Positions 20,902 through 29,634 are shown, numbered from the stretch's first letter. The stretch is DNA of 64,000 nucleotides from Selenomonas ruminantium subsp. lactilytica TAM6421 (GCF_000284095.1 NC_017068.1:2480001-2544000), one strand, 5' to 3'. Translations and numbers: made by a program. The notes: generated by a model not told the origin, from the letters alone.

Positions 20902-21526
20902 TTCTTACCTCTTCCTCCGCCTGGTCTAACTGACCAGCTCTCACTAAATCAATCACACGCTGCGTCAGCGCCTGCCGCCAAAGCCGTTCATGCTCCCGGC
21001 TGCCCCCCGGCCTCCCCTTTACTTCCTGACGCAATACTGCTAACCGTTCCAAAAAATCTCCGAATTCTTCCGGGTATTCCAGCTCCAGCCGCTCACGCAG
21101 GAGCTTGGCAAAGGCAGGGCTCACGCCGCCGGTGGATATGGTCAGCAGCATATCGCCCCGCGCCACTTTCGAAGGCACAGAAAAATCCGTCCGTTCCGGT
21201 GCCGTGGCAGCATTGACCAATGCGCCGATTTCCTTAGCCTCGGCAATGGCGGTAAGATTCGCAATCTTATCGTTGGCCGTACAGAACACCAATAGCGGCT
21301 GCAGATGCAGCAGCATGCCCGGGTGATAATCGCTCTTCTGCCAGTTCAATTGGCCGCTCAGGGCCAGCTTCTGCAAGCCCTCTGACAGCTGGGGTGCAAT
21401 GATGGTAACCTTCGCTCCGGCCGCCAGCAGATCCTTGACCTTGCGCCCGGCCACCTGACCGCCGCCAATGACCACACAAACTTTATCAGTCAAATCGAGA
21501 TTCAGCGGATACAGCACCGTAATCAC
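20855..21526 (-). CDS. sirC: Precorrin-2 dehydrogenase / sirohydrochlorin ferrochelatase-type protein
   Basis: A 223-residue protein related to the N-terminal half of CysG and to Met8p. YPLNLDLTDKVCVVIGGGQVAGRKVKDLL is the family start with its NAD-binding GGGQVA, and VNAATAPERTDFSVPSKVARGD is the conserved region around residues 107-128. It oxidises precorrin-2 to sirohydrochlorin; whether it also inserts metal cannot be told from sequence. First gene of the tetrapyrrole operon. A TATAAT (minus strand, 21597-21592) lies 66 bases upstream of its ATG. With CobA it commits uroporphyrinogen III to corrinoid or sirohaem. Confidence 0.9.
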   Translation of the reverse strand: MITVLYPLNLDLTDKVCVVIGGGQVAGRKVKDLLAAGAKVTIIAPQLSEGLQKLALSGQLNWQKSDYHPGMLLHLQPLLVFCTANDKIANLTAIAEAKEIGALVNAATAPERTDFSVPSKVARGDMLLTISTGGVSPAFAKLLRERLELEYPEEFGDFLERLAVLRQEVKGRPGGSREHERLWRQALTQRVIDLVRAGQLDQAEEEVRNGIIDAGAQPQDGAR

Positions 21527-21591
21527 CTTCCAAATTTATTTCGTGAATACCTCTCAATTACGAATCGGATTCATATTTTTCTACTATTCCT

Positions 21592-21597
21592 ATTATA
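21592..21597 (-). promoter_or_regulatory. Probable -10 box of the tetrapyrrole operon
   Basis: A TATAAT hexamer on the minus strand within AAGGTATAATAGG, immediately after the terminator of the upstream regulator gene. No good -35 box is visible at 17 bases, where the terminator T-run lies. Confidence 0.45.
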
Positions 21598-21612
21598 CCT
21601 TATACAGACACG

Positions 21613-21649
21613 AAAAAAAAGCAGAAATCCATAAAAAACGGACTTCTGC
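21613..21649 (-). terminator. Rho-independent terminator after the NarL-type regulator
   Basis: Minus strand: GCAGAAGTCC, loop, GGATTTCTGC, then eight T residues. The 10-bp stem has one G-T pair. It starts 20 bases after the regulator stop. Confidence 0.9.
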
Positions 21650-21668
21650 CTAAGGATATTTTCCACCC

Positions 21669-22340
21669 TTATTCCAAGGAAATGATCTTGTTCTTCAACA
21701 CATAGACCAAGGCCTGGGTACGGTCCTCCACCTTGAGTTTCCGCAGGACTCTGGTCATATGATTCTTGACGGTCTTTTCGCTGAGTCCCAGGGCCTTGGC
21801 AATATCCTGATTGGAAAAGCCCTTGGCCACGCATTCCAGCACATCCATCTCCCGAGAGGTCAGACGCTCGCCCCGGCTCTCGTCGAGGATTTCCCTGGCC
21901 CGGTTCTCCACATCATCAGTAACCGTGGCACTGCCGAAGAGACGTTCTGCCAGCTCCGGATAAACGAAGGCATCGCCGCCATTAACCACATGGATGGCCT
22001 TGATGAGCACCGCTGGTTCCACATCTTTCAGCAGATAGCCCAGCGCACCGTTTTTCAGCATTTCCAGCACGTAATTGTCGCTGTCGTGAATGGTCAGGGC
22101 AATGATGCGGGTTTCGCATTCCGCTTGTTTGAGCTGCTTGACTACGTCCAGGCCGCTCATCCCCGGCATATTGATGTCCAGCAGCAGCACATCCGGCTGC
22201 AACATCAGGGTACGGGCCACCGCTTCCTGGCCATCCTCAGCCTCGCCGATAACCTCAAAACCGTCCTCGAAATTCAGGACACGCTTGATGCCCTGTCGCA
22301 GCAACGCGTGGTCGTCTGCTATCAAAATCTTAATGGCCAT
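21669..22340 (-). CDS. NarL/FixJ-type response regulator
   Basis: A 223-residue two-component regulator. The receiver domain (IKILIADDHALLRQG, phosphoacceptor Asp55 in LLLDINMPG) spans 1-120. The LuxR-type helix-turn-helix lies at about 160-220 (LTSREMDVLECVAKGFSNQDIAKALGLSEKTVKNH). No histidine kinase gene is adjacent, so the partner is elsewhere. It sits 62 bases downstream of the secretin gene, with AT-rich sequence holding two TATAAT-like boxes between, so it may have its own promoter. Target genes unknown. Confidence 0.93.
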   Translation of the reverse strand: MAIKILIADDHALLRQGIKRVLNFEDGFEVIGEAEDGQEAVARTLMLQPDVLLLDINMPGMSGLDVVKQLKQAECETRIIALTIHDSDNYVLEMLKNGALGYLLKDVEPAVLIKAIHVVNGGDAFVYPELAERLFGSATVTDDVENRAREILDESRGERLTSREMDVLECVAKGFSNQDIAKALGLSEKTVKNHMTRVLRKLKVEDRTQALVYVLKNKIISLE

Positions 22341-22401
22341 AATCTATTCCCCTTTACAAGTCTTCATAACTGATATGCATGCACATTATAACATAATTAT
22401 A

Positions 22402-23721
22402 TCACAACACATGGGCCTTTAGGAATATCATGACTTCGGATTCCGTATGATTATGCTGGGTATTTCGGAACAACATGCGGAAAAAGGGCAGGTCTCCCAG
22501 CAAAGGCACCTTGCTCATGGTGCGGGATTCCTCGCTGCTGATCAGGCCGCCAATCACCATGGTCTCCCCGTCCCGCAGCCGCACGATGGTATCGGCACTG
22601 CGCCGGTTGAACCGATAGGCCTTCAGATCCGTCACAAATTCCGGCGTGCTGACCTCCGTATGTACTTCCGTTGTAATCTGGCCGTCGCTGTTGACCCGCG
22701 GCGTGCAGCGCAGGATGATTCCCGCCTGCCGATAAGTCACCGTATTGGTCGTACTGTTTTCGGCTACCGTCTGGGTTGGCACCGGCACATCGCCACCGAT
22801 ATTGATGATGGCTTCATGTCCCTGAATGGTGGTGATATTGGGTCTGGCCAGGATTTTCGCCTTGCCATCTGTCACCAGGGCATTGAGCTTCGCACCAAAG
22901 TAGAATTCAAAGGGATAGCCCTCCGGCCCTCTGCCGAAACGGATAATGCCGGGGATATTATCCCCTTTGCCGTTATAACGGCGCTTGGTTTCCACCTCTA
23001 CCCGCTCATTGCTCTTGCCGGCATTGCGATAGGTTTTGCTATGCTCTGGATACTGGGGCAGCTTTGACCATTCCCATTCAATGCCCAGATTCTTCGCCGC
23101 ATTGCGGGAAATAGCTACGACTTCCGCCTCAATGCTGACCTGCTTAGCAGGGATATCCACCTGCTGCATGGCCTGCTGTACCTTCTGGGCCTCTGCATCC
23201 GTACCGTAAAAAAGCACCGCACCAGCGGATTCATCCACCATGACACGGGAAACTGGATTTTTCTGTTCCGCAGTCACTTTTGACTTACCTGTACTACTCT
23301 TTAGTTTCGTCGTTTGGGACTTTTCTCCTCCTGCAAAAAGAGATAAATTTGCCACTTTTGCTAAATCCTCCGGCCGGGCATACTGCGCTTTGTACATATG
23401 TACCCGCCGCAGGGTATTGCTTTGGGCTGGTGTCGTCACCACATAGACACCCGCATATTTTTCCAACAATAGTCCCTTGGATGCTGCCAAGAGTTCCAGA
23501 ATCTTCTCCGGTTCCTCTTTCACATTGACCGTGACTGTGCCGCCGATATTATCTGCCAACAGCAGATTGAAGCCGCCCATGCGGGCCACTGACATCAGCA
23601 CGGCCCCGGTGGCCGCATTTTCCACATGCAGGCGCACCGGCGCTGCCAGCCCATCAGCATGTCCGAACAGAAAAAAACATAATCCCATAACGAAAATCTT
23701 TCTGACTGTCTTATGCATCAT
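22402..23721 (-). CDS. Secretin (type II/III secretion or type IV pilus outer-membrane channel)
   Basis: A 439-residue secretin, shorter than PilQ or GspD. It has a signal peptide (FVMGLCFFLFGHADGLAA), an N-terminal STN-like domain (about 30-105, with GGFNLLLADNIGGTVTVN) and one N1-like subdomain (RVMVDESAGAVLFYGT). The C-terminal secretin domain is about 185-439 (QVSIEAEVVAISRNAAKNLGI, then VPVPTQ, then GETMVIGGLISSEESR and VPLLGDLPFFRMLF). It should form a ring in the outer membrane. A PilP/GspC-like gene overlaps its start by four bases, but no pilus ATPase, PilM/N/O or pilin gene is nearby. This gene is the main evidence in the window for a diderm envelope. Confidence 0.9.
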   Translation of the reverse strand: MMHKTVRKIFVMGLCFFLFGHADGLAAPVRLHVENAATGAVLMSVARMGGFNLLLADNIGGTVTVNVKEEPEKILELLAASKGLLLEKYAGVYVVTTPAQSNTLRRVHMYKAQYARPEDLAKVANLSLFAGGEKSQTTKLKSSTGKSKVTAEQKNPVSRVMVDESAGAVLFYGTDAEAQKVQQAMQQVDIPAKQVSIEAEVVAISRNAAKNLGIEWEWSKLPQYPEHSKTYRNAGKSNERVEVETKRRYNGKGDNIPGIIRFGRGPEGYPFEFYFGAKLNALVTDGKAKILARPNITTIQGHEAIINIGGDVPVPTQTVAENSTTNTVTYRQAGIILRCTPRVNSDGQITTEVHTEVSTPEFVTDLKAYRFNRRSADTIVRLRDGETMVIGGLISSEESRTMSKVPLLGDLPFFRMLFRNTQHNHTESEVMIFLKAHVL

Positions 23722-24281
23722 TTCGCCCCCATCTGCATCATGGCCAGCGGCAAATGACGCACCTGTCCAGCTCTTGCCACCGTCACCGACTCAGCTCCCA
23801 CATCCGTAACCTGCCAGCCGTCCACCATCTCACCACAGCCAGCTGTCACCGTACTGTTTCCCGTCCGCAAAAGCGCCAGCCGCCCGCCGGCACCTTCCAC
23901 AATACCACAGAGAATAATATTGGCCTGCCTTACTTTGGGCACGGGCACGTTCTGCTTCTTTGCCACCGGCGTGACGGCAGCTCGTTCTGTTGCCGTTGCC
24001 GGCAGCGGCTTCTGCTCCTCCCTGCCGGCCTCGGCAATCTCCCCCTCCCGTTCATGGAGCAGGGAAAAGGGATTGCGCAGTTCCTGTGACGCATTGGCCT
24101 GCTGCAATCCCTTGATTTCCGGCGGCTCCGCTGGCTGCTCCTCCCTGTGCTTGTCAGACTGCAGCACCGGGGCCGGCTCCTCTGCCGCCCCGGCATAATA
24201 GGCCCCTGCTCCCCCGGCCAATAATAGAAAAACACTGCCAAAAATCACGGGCTTGCGCCATTTCGCATCCTGTAAATCCAT
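23718..24281 (-). CDS. PilP/GspC-like inner-membrane partner of the secretin
   Basis: About 187 residues. One membrane segment (about 10-30, PVIFGSVFLLLAGGAGAYYAG) is followed by a Pro/Glu-rich linker. A C-terminal beta domain (about 120-187: ANIILCGIVEGAGGRLALLR, then GCGEMVDGWQVTDVGAESVTV) has the pattern of PilP and GspC homology regions, which bridge the inner membrane to a secretin. Assignment rests on this layout and on overlap with the secretin gene (ATGA). Start ATG 24281 follows AAGAAGG; an upstream in-frame ATG at 24335 would put extra residues before the membrane anchor and lacks a ribosome site. Confidence 0.68.
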   Translation of the reverse strand: MDLQDAKWRKPVIFGSVFLLLAGGAGAYYAGAAEEPAPVLQSDKHREEQPAEPPEIKGLQQANASQELRNPFSLLHEREGEIAEAGREEQKPLPATATERAAVTPVAKKQNVPVPKVRQANIILCGIVEGAGGRLALLRTGNSTVTAGCGEMVDGWQVTDVGAESVTVARAGQVRHLPLAMMQMGAK

Positions 24282-24381
24282 ACTTTCGCCTTCTTTGTCC
24301 ACGACTGATGGAATATGATTTTCTTTATTATACACCTGTTATGGACATTTTTCCACTATTGTATTATTCTTTAACACCAGC

Positions 24382-24416
24382 CACCTCATCCACTACCTTC
24401 CCCTCAAGAGAAAGGC
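24382..24416. repeat. Dispersed palindromic repeat, degenerate copy 2
   Basis: CACCTCATCCAC, then CTTCCCCTC and AAGAGAAAGGC. It keeps both ends of the repeat found at 18630 and 33915 but has lost the central CGC..GCGGT hairpin. Confidence 0.6.
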
Positions 24417-24455
24417 CTGGCATTCTCAATGACGTTTATTATTAATACGTACTAA

Positions 24456-24537
24456 GCCCCAGGGGCTGGCGATGTTTTTTCGGAGCGTTTGACGACTTGC
24501 GTCTCAGCGCAGAAAAAATATTGCCAGCCCCTGGGGC
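24456..24537. repeat. Long inverted repeat / 82-base hairpin
   Basis: Two 26-base arms (GCCCCAGGGGCTGGC at the outer ends, GAAAAAA at the inner) match in about 24 of 26 positions around a 30-base centre that itself holds GACG/CGTC and GCG/CGC pairs. It ends 31 bases before the sstT stop, so on the minus strand it could act as a terminator, but its size and symmetry suggest a mobile palindrome or a structured RNA. Confidence 0.75.
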
Positions 24538-24568
24538 GTCTTAGCAGCACGATATAGATCAGCCTATA

Positions 24569-25816
24569 TTAATTTTTCAGCACCATATCCGCATCGGTCA
24601 GGGTGCCGTCTTTTGCTTTCTTGGTAAGTTCCGCCGTTGCCGTAAACAGCACGTCACTGGAACTGTTCAGGGCCGTTTCGCAGGAATCCTGCAGTACGCC
24701 GATGATGAAACCGACGCCAACCACCTGCATGGCGATATCATTGCTGATACCGAAGGACGAACAGGCCACGGGAATCAGCAGCAGGGAACCGCCGGCCACG
24801 CCGGATGCACCGCAGGCACCAACCGTAGCGATGATGCAGAGCAGCAGGGCCGTGGGCAGGTCAACGTCAATGCCCAGCGTATGAGCACAGGCCAGGGACA
24901 GCACCGCAATGGTGATGGCCGCGCCGCTCATATTGATGGTGGCTCCCAGCGGAATGGAAACGGAATACGTATCCTTATGCAGGCCCAGGCGCTCACAGAG
25001 CTCCATATTGACCGGAATATTGGCTGCCGAACTTCTCGTGAAGAAGGCATAGAGACCGCTTTCCCGCAAGGTGGTCAGCACTAGCGGATAAGGATTGCGA
25101 TGAATGTGCATATAGACAATCAACGGGTTCATGATCAAAGCTACTGAGAAGAACGCCCCTAGGAGCACCGCCAGCAGATGGAAGTAACCCATGATGGCCT
25201 CGGCGCCATTCGTGCCGATGGCATCTGCCACCAGGCCCATGATGCCGAATGGTGCCAGGCGGATTACCCACTGCACCAGCTTCGTCACAGCCTTGGCAAA
25301 ATCATTCAAAGCTTCCTTCGTACTGTCCGAAGCGCTGTGCAGAGCCAGCCCCGTCAGCACACCCCAGGCCAGGATGCCGATGTAATTGGCGCTGGCAATG
25401 GCATGGATGGGATTATCCACCACATTCAGCACTAGATTGTGCAGGACTTCCAAGATGCCACTGGGCGGCGTGAGCTTAGCATCTGCCAGCTGCAGCTGCA
25501 AGGTGGTCGGAAAGGCAAAGGAATACGCTACCGCCACTAAGGATGCAAAGAATGTAGCCAGCACATAAAGCCGGACAATGGGCTTCATGGAGGCGCTGGC
25601 ATCTGCATTTTTCTGGGCCATGGCGTTCATGACCAGCACGAACACCAATACCGGAGCCACACCTTTCAAAGCCCGGACGAACAAATCACCGAATATGGCC
25701 ACCAACGGCACCATTCCCGGTGCAGCCAGGGCGATGATGATACCAATTACTAAACCAACTGCGATTAGCTTGATCAGGGCAGTTTCCATATATTTTCTGC
25801 CAACTTTTCTAAACAT
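24569..25816 (-). CDS. sstT: Serine/threonine:sodium symporter SstT
   Basis: A 415-residue dicarboxylate/amino acid:cation symporter (DAACS) with about eight hydrophobic helices and re-entrant loops. [18 protein letters not shown] and the glycine/serine-rich [21 protein letters not shown] are the transport-core motifs, and the overall sequence matches SstT, which takes up L-serine and L-threonine with Na+. GGAGGGGG precedes the ATG by six bases. Upstream are a TATAAT and a perfect 12-bp palindrome. Monocistronic by appearance. Confidence 0.93.
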   Translation of the reverse strand: MFRKVGRKYMETALIKLIAVGLVIGIIIALAAPGMVPLVAIFGDLFVRALKGVAPVLVFVLVMNAMAQKNADASASMKPIVRLYVLATFFASLVAVAYSFAFPTTLQLQLADAKLTPPSGILEVLHNLVLNVVDNPIHAIASANYIGILAWGVLTGLALHSASDSTKEALNDFAKAVTKLVQWVIRLAPFGIMGLVADAIGTNGAEAIMGYFHLLAVLLGAFFSVALIMNPLIVYMHIHRNPYPLVLTTLRESGLYAFFTRSSAANIPVNMELCERLGLHKDTYSVSIPLGATINMSGAAITIAVLSLACAHTLGIDVDLPTALLLCIIATVGACGASGVAGGSLLLIPVACSSFGISNDIAMQVVGVGFIIGVLQDSCETALNSSSDVLFTATAELTKKAKDGTLTDADMVLKN

Positions 25817-25871
25817 GCTAATCCCCCTCCTTCAAAAAAATTCTTGTATTACGATAAGTGCGTTCACCTAT

Positions 25872-25896
25872 ATTATACATGTGTTAGTATATACTA
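25872..25896 (-). promoter_or_regulatory. Probable sstT promoter with palindromic operator
   Basis: On the minus strand the perfect palindrome TAGTATATACTA (25896-25885) lies eight bases upstream of TATAAT (25877-25872), about where the -35 box would be. A regulator bound there would block polymerase. No good -35 hexamer is present, so activation or repression through the palindrome is plausible but unproven. Confidence 0.4.
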
Positions 25897-25959
25897 TACT
25901 TTACACTTTGGCAAGAGAATATGACAAAAATGTTTCTTCACGGCGAACTATTGCCATTA

Positions 25960-26000
25960 AAACAAGAAAACTGCGTACACATTTCTCGAATATGTACGCA
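25960..26000 (-). terminator. Terminator after rfbD
   Basis: Minus strand: TGCGTACA and TGTACGCA arms with a short A/T-rich centre, followed by GTTTTCTTGTTTT. It begins 28 bases after the rfbD stop. Confidence 0.7.
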
Positions 26001-26027
26001 TCTGAAGGACAGTATAGGGTTATATTA

Positions 26028-26885
26028 TCACAATATCGCTTCATTTTGTAATTCAATCAGATAACGGCCTACCGCATCCTGCCAACGGGGCAGCAGTTTG
26101 AAACCATTCTCTGTAAGTTTTCCCGTATCCATGCGGGAATTCTTCGGCCGCACAGCCTTGGTGGGATAGGCAGATGAGTCAACGGGCGTAACCGTGACCT
26201 CACGGCCAGCCTGCCGGAATACCTCGGCAGCCAGCTCAGCCCAGGAACAGAAGCCTTCATTGGTGGCATGATAAACACCATAACGCTCTGTATGTACCAT
26301 ATCCGCCAGCAGTACCGCCAGATCACGGGTATAAGTCGGCGAACCAATCTGATCGCTTACTACGGTGAGTTCCTTGTGGCTCTTGGCCAGATTCAGCATG
26401 GTGCGGATAAAGTTCTTGCCATGGATGCCGAACACCCAGGAGATGCGCACGATGAAATACTTCGTCAGCAGTTCCTGCACAGCCTCTTCCCCGGCCAGCT
26501 TGGAACGTCCATAGGCGTTTTGTGGCCCCTTGGGTGCATCCACAGCATAAGGCTCCTCCCCATCCCCAGGGAACACATAGTCCGTGCTGATATAGACCAT
26601 CTTGGCACCGATTTCAGCGCAGGCCTGAGCAACATGGCGCGTGCCTTCCGCATTGATGGCCTGACAGAGTTCCGGTTCCTCCTCCGCCTTATCCACAGCC
26701 GTATAAGCAGCACAATGGATCACCACATCCGGCTGATAATCCTTGATATATTTTTCCGTGGCAGCACCATCCGTCAGGGAAAAGTCCTTGCTGGACACGC
26801 CCTGCACCTCCACTCCACGGCTTAAGAATTCATTTACACAATCATGGCCTAATTGACCTGTCACCCCTGTGACCAAAACCTTCAT
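26028..26885 (-). CDS. rfbD: dTDP-4-dehydrorhamnose reductase RfbD
   Basis: About 285 residues; reduces dTDP-4-keto-L-rhamnose to dTDP-L-rhamnose with NADPH. VLVTGVTGQLGHD is the Rossmann loop, DVVIHCAAYTAVDKAEEEP the family signature near residue 57, and YISTDYVFPGD with YGRSKLAGE the catalytic Thr/Tyr-Lys region. Start ATG 26885 follows GGAGAGGA; a longer in-frame start at 26933 is unlikely. It stands alone here; rfbA, B and C are not in the window, so rhamnose synthesis is completed elsewhere. Confidence 0.92.
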   Translation of the reverse strand: MKVLVTGVTGQLGHDCVNEFLSRGVEVQGVSSKDFSLTDGAATEKYIKDYQPDVVIHCAAYTAVDKAEEEPELCQAINAEGTRHVAQACAEIGAKMVYISTDYVFPGDGEEPYAVDAPKGPQNAYGRSKLAGEEAVQELLTKYFIVRISWVFGIHGKNFIRTMLNLAKSHKELTVVSDQIGSPTYTRDLAVLLADMVHTERYGVYHATNEGFCSWAELAAEVFRQAGREVTVTPVDSSAYPTKAVRPKNSRMDTGKLTENGFKLLPRWQDAVGRYLIELQNEAIL

Positions 26886-26957
26886 TAAAAATTCATCCTC
26901 TCCATACATTCCGCTTAGTTCAGCATCTCTCAATGTTTATGTAAATTCTACACAAAT

Positions 26958-26986
26958 GAAAAAATTCCTGCCTTGGCAGGAATTTT
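26958..26986 (-). terminator. Terminator after the sensor kinase
   Basis: Minus strand: AATTCCTGCC, AA, GGCAGGAATT, then TTTTC. A perfect 10-bp stem 13 bases after the kinase stop. Confidence 0.9.
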
Positions 26987-26996
26987 CCTAAGATCT

Positions 26997-28445
26997 CTAT
27001 ATCAATGGTATCTTCAAATGTATAGTTGTCCCTTTGCCCAAGGCACTGCTCATGGTTATTTCAATCCCATGCTGCTCGGCAATCCAGCTGGCAATGGAGA
27101 GCCCCAGGCCGGTGCCGCTGACACCCTGAGCCTTGGTACGGGAAGTGTCCACCCGGTAGAAGCGCTCAAAGACCTTCTGCTGATCCTCCGGCGCAATGCC
27201 GATGCCGTTATCGGCTAGGTCCACCAGCATGAATTTTCCCTGCTCCTCCTCAACATAACGGGAAGTCACGGTAATCCGCCCGCCTGCCGGGGTGTATTTC
27301 TTGCTGTTGTCCAGGAAGATACGGAACATCTGCCGCACGGTCACCAGATCGCCATACATCAGGCCATCATCATTCTGCAGGAGTTCTACGGAATGTTCCT
27401 TGGTCACCAGCTGCATTTTCTTCATGACGTCGGCCAACAGTTCGCTTAGCTCGATATTCTCCTTGTGCAGCACCTGACGTTTCTGATCTGCCCGGGCCAA
27501 AAACAGCAGTTTTTCAATCAGCTGCTGCATATTCTCCGCTTCTGAGCGGATGGAGGAAATGCCCTCATCCAGCACCTCAGCATCGTCCCGGCCCCAACGG
27601 GACAGAAGATCCGAATAGCCCAGAATGACCGTTACCGGCGTGCGCAGTTCATGGGAGGCATCTGACACGAAACGCTGCTGCTGCTTGAAGCCCGCCTCCA
27701 GGCGGTTCAGCATATGATTGAAGGTCTCTGCCAATTCCATGAGCTCATCCCGGGCCGGCGGTACCGGCAGGCGGCAATCCATCTTCTCCACCTCGATCTT
27801 CCGGGCCGTGACAATCATGTCCCGAATGGGCTGCAAGATACGACGGCTGACAAAGAAACCGCCCAAGAGCGCCAGAAAGAACCCCAAAATGGTCATCAGG
27901 AACAGGATTTTCTGCAGGGTTTCCAAAAAATGCTTCTCCGCCGTGATGGTCTTGAAGAAGTGCATCTGATAGATCTGACCGCGGTACTCCACATCCATGC
28001 GGGCATGATAGAAGGTGGCATTGCGGAACTGCAGCACCTGCATCTTCTTATTGGCCCAGAAGGGCGGATTCTTGACCTTATGTTCCTCGATTCGCTTCAA
28101 CGAAGGGAATCGGCTGTCATTTTCGTAGACGATCTGACCGGTCATATCGGTGATACGCAGCACCACCCCGGGCCAGACAATATCATCACGGCCAAAGTCA
28201 GAGTCGATGGAACGTCCCTGCTCCAGCACCTCCAGCACGTGATTCATACTCATTTCCAGTTCCACTTCAGCCTGATGGTAGAAGGAAAAGAATACCCCCA
28301 GGCCTGTCAGGGTACTGGTCAGGATCAGCACCAGCAGCAGCACTGCCGCATAGAAACAGGTTATTTTCGTAGAAATCTGCGCATAGCGCAGGCGGTCGAA
28401 CATAAGCCTCGGATGGCGCAGCCAGGCTTTAATCCCGAATAGCAT
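26997..28445 (-). CDS. Membrane sensor histidine kinase (HAMP-HisKA-HATPase)
   Basis: 482 residues. Two membrane segments (about 28-55 and 178-200) flank a roughly 120-residue extracytoplasmic sensor. A HAMP linker follows (about 200-252), then HisKA with the phosphoacceptor His265 in FVSDASHELRTPVTVILGYS, then the ATPase domain (DNSKKY N-box, DNGIGIAPED G1, GTGLGLSI G2). Its start lies inside the stop of the OmpR-type regulator gene (17-base overlap), so the two form one system. The sensor part has no recognisable fold; the ArlS/CssS-like layout suggests envelope stress or surface control, as inference. Confidence 0.92.
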   Translation of the reverse strand: MLFGIKAWLRHPRLMFDRLRYAQISTKITCFYAAVLLLVLILTSTLTGLGVFFSFYHQAEVELEMSMNHVLEVLEQGRSIDSDFGRDDIVWPGVVLRITDMTGQIVYENDSRFPSLKRIEEHKVKNPPFWANKKMQVLQFRNATFYHARMDVEYRGQIYQMHFFKTITAEKHFLETLQKILFLMTILGFFLALLGGFFVSRRILQPIRDMIVTARKIEVEKMDCRLPVPPARDELMELAETFNHMLNRLEAGFKQQQRFVSDASHELRTPVTVILGYSDLLSRWGRDDAEVLDEGISSIRSEAENMQQLIEKLLFLARADQKRQVLHKENIELSELLADVMKKMQLVTKEHSVELLQNDDGLMYGDLVTVRQMFRIFLDNSKKYTPAGGRITVTSRYVEEEQGKFMLVDLADNGIGIAPEDQQKVFERFYRVDTSRTKAQGVSGTGLGLSIASWIAEQHGIEITMSSALGKGTTIHLKIPLI

Positions 28446-29121
28446 AACCTATGCCCCGCACCGTATGAATGTATTTCTCCTGAAACCGTTCATCGATTTT
28501 AGAGCGCAGATAGCGGATATAGACATCCACCACATTGGTATCCCCGTTGTAATCATATCCCCAGACCGCCTGCAGTATCTGCTCGCGGCTCAGCACGTTG
28601 CGCTTGTTGCGCAACAGGTATTCCAGCAGGGTGTATTCCTTCTTGGTCAGCTGCACGAACTCGCCCTTTACCCGCACTTCAAAGCGGCTGGGAATCATGA
28701 TGAGATCCTTGACCGTCAGGCGCTCGTTCTCGTCCACATCGTCGGGGCGTTCCTTGTAGTGGCTGCGCAGGGCGCGGCGGATACGGGCCAGAAGCTCCTG
28801 CATGTCAAAGGGCTTCGTGATGTAATCATCGGCCCCCAGATCAAGGCCCGATACCATATCGGATACATCATCACGGGCCGTCAGCATGATGATGGGCACA
28901 TCGGAAATCTCCCGCACCTTGCGGCAGATTTCCATGCCATCCATCTCCGGCAGCATGACATCCAGCAATACCAGGTCGAAATCTCCCTGCACGATGCGGT
29001 CCAGAGCCTTGCGGCCATTATCCTCTGTAGCTGTCTCGTACCCCTCATGTTCCAACTCGATCTGCAAAAAACGGGCAATCCGCCGTTCATCCTCCACGAT
29101 AAAAATCCTTGGCTTAACCAT
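28429..29121 (-). CDS. OmpR/PhoB-type response regulator
   Basis: About 230 residues. Receiver domain with IFIVEDERRIARFL, phosphoacceptor Asp54 in LVLLDVMLPEMDG, and the conserved Lys in DYITKPFDMQELLARI. A winged helix follows (about 130-228; LLEYLLRNKRNVLSREQIL, NVVDVYIRYLRSKID). ATG 29121 follows AGGAGGG by eight bases; a longer frame to 29208 has no ribosome site. Partner of the kinase encoded immediately downstream. Confidence 0.93.
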   Translation of the reverse strand: MVKPRIFIVEDERRIARFLQIELEHEGYETATEDNGRKALDRIVQGDFDLVLLDVMLPEMDGMEICRKVREISDVPIIMLTARDDVSDMVSGLDLGADDYITKPFDMQELLARIRRALRSHYKERPDDVDENERLTVKDLIMIPSRFEVRVKGEFVQLTKKEYTLLEYLLRNKRNVLSREQILQAVWGYDYNGDTNVVDVYIRYLRSKIDERFQEKYIHTVRGIGYAIRD

Positions 29122-29169
29122 CCACTTTCCCTCCTGCTTCGTTGCGTATACATACATAATATAACGAAA

Positions 29170-29192
29170 GGCAAGGTTTGAAAAGCCTTGCC
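29170..29192 (-). terminator. Terminator after the FlK-like thioesterase gene
   Basis: Minus strand GGCAAGG, nine-base loop, CCTTGCC, then TTTCGTT. Twenty bases after the thioesterase stop and upstream of the two-component genes. Confidence 0.65.
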
Positions 29193-29211
29193 CGTGAATT
29201 ATAATCAAAAA

Positions 29212-29607
29212 TTAATGTTTGGCCTGCGCCTTGCTGAGGAACTTTTCCTTCTGCACGGCAAAACGCTCATGAGTGCCTACACCGATCTCTTCGGCATCGT
29301 CAAAGGCCCGCACCGTAAAGGTCACCTTACGGCCTTCCACAGCCGTGACCTCCGCTTCCGCCCGCACCTTCATGCCCACAGGCGTAGCTGCCTTATGGGC
29401 CACATGGAGGCTGATACCCACAGTAGTCCAACCCTCGGGCACGAGGCTTTCGAGAGTTTCCGTGGCGGCCTTTTCCATCAGGCAGGTCATGGCCGGCGTC
29501 GCATAGACAGGCAGGGAACCGCTGCCCATGGCGCGGGCGGTTTTCTCCTGGGTGACTTCTTCGGTAACAACATTCTGCAAACCAACTTTTACATCTGTAA
29601 GTTCCAT
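29212..29607 (-). CDS. FlK-like hot-dog-fold thioesterase
   Basis: A 131-residue hot-dog protein close to the fluoroacetyl-CoA thioesterase family. Visible are VYATPAMTCLMEKAA near residue 34 (the Thr and Glu positions of the FlK triad), VAHKAATPVGMKVRAEAEV near 69 (His) and GVGTHERFAV near the C-terminus. In non-fluoroacetate organisms such proteins hydrolyse an unknown short acyl-CoA. It lies 27 bases downstream of a LysR regulator on the same strand. Substrate assignment is not possible. Confidence 0.8.
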   Translation of the reverse strand: MELTDVKVGLQNVVTEEVTQEKTARAMGSGSLPVYATPAMTCLMEKAATETLESLVPEGWTTVGISLHVAHKAATPVGMKVRAEAEVTAVEGRKVTFTVRAFDDAEEIGVGTHERFAVQKEKFLSKAQAKH

Positions 29608-29634
29608 AATCGGGTTCCCCTTTCACCTTTGAGA

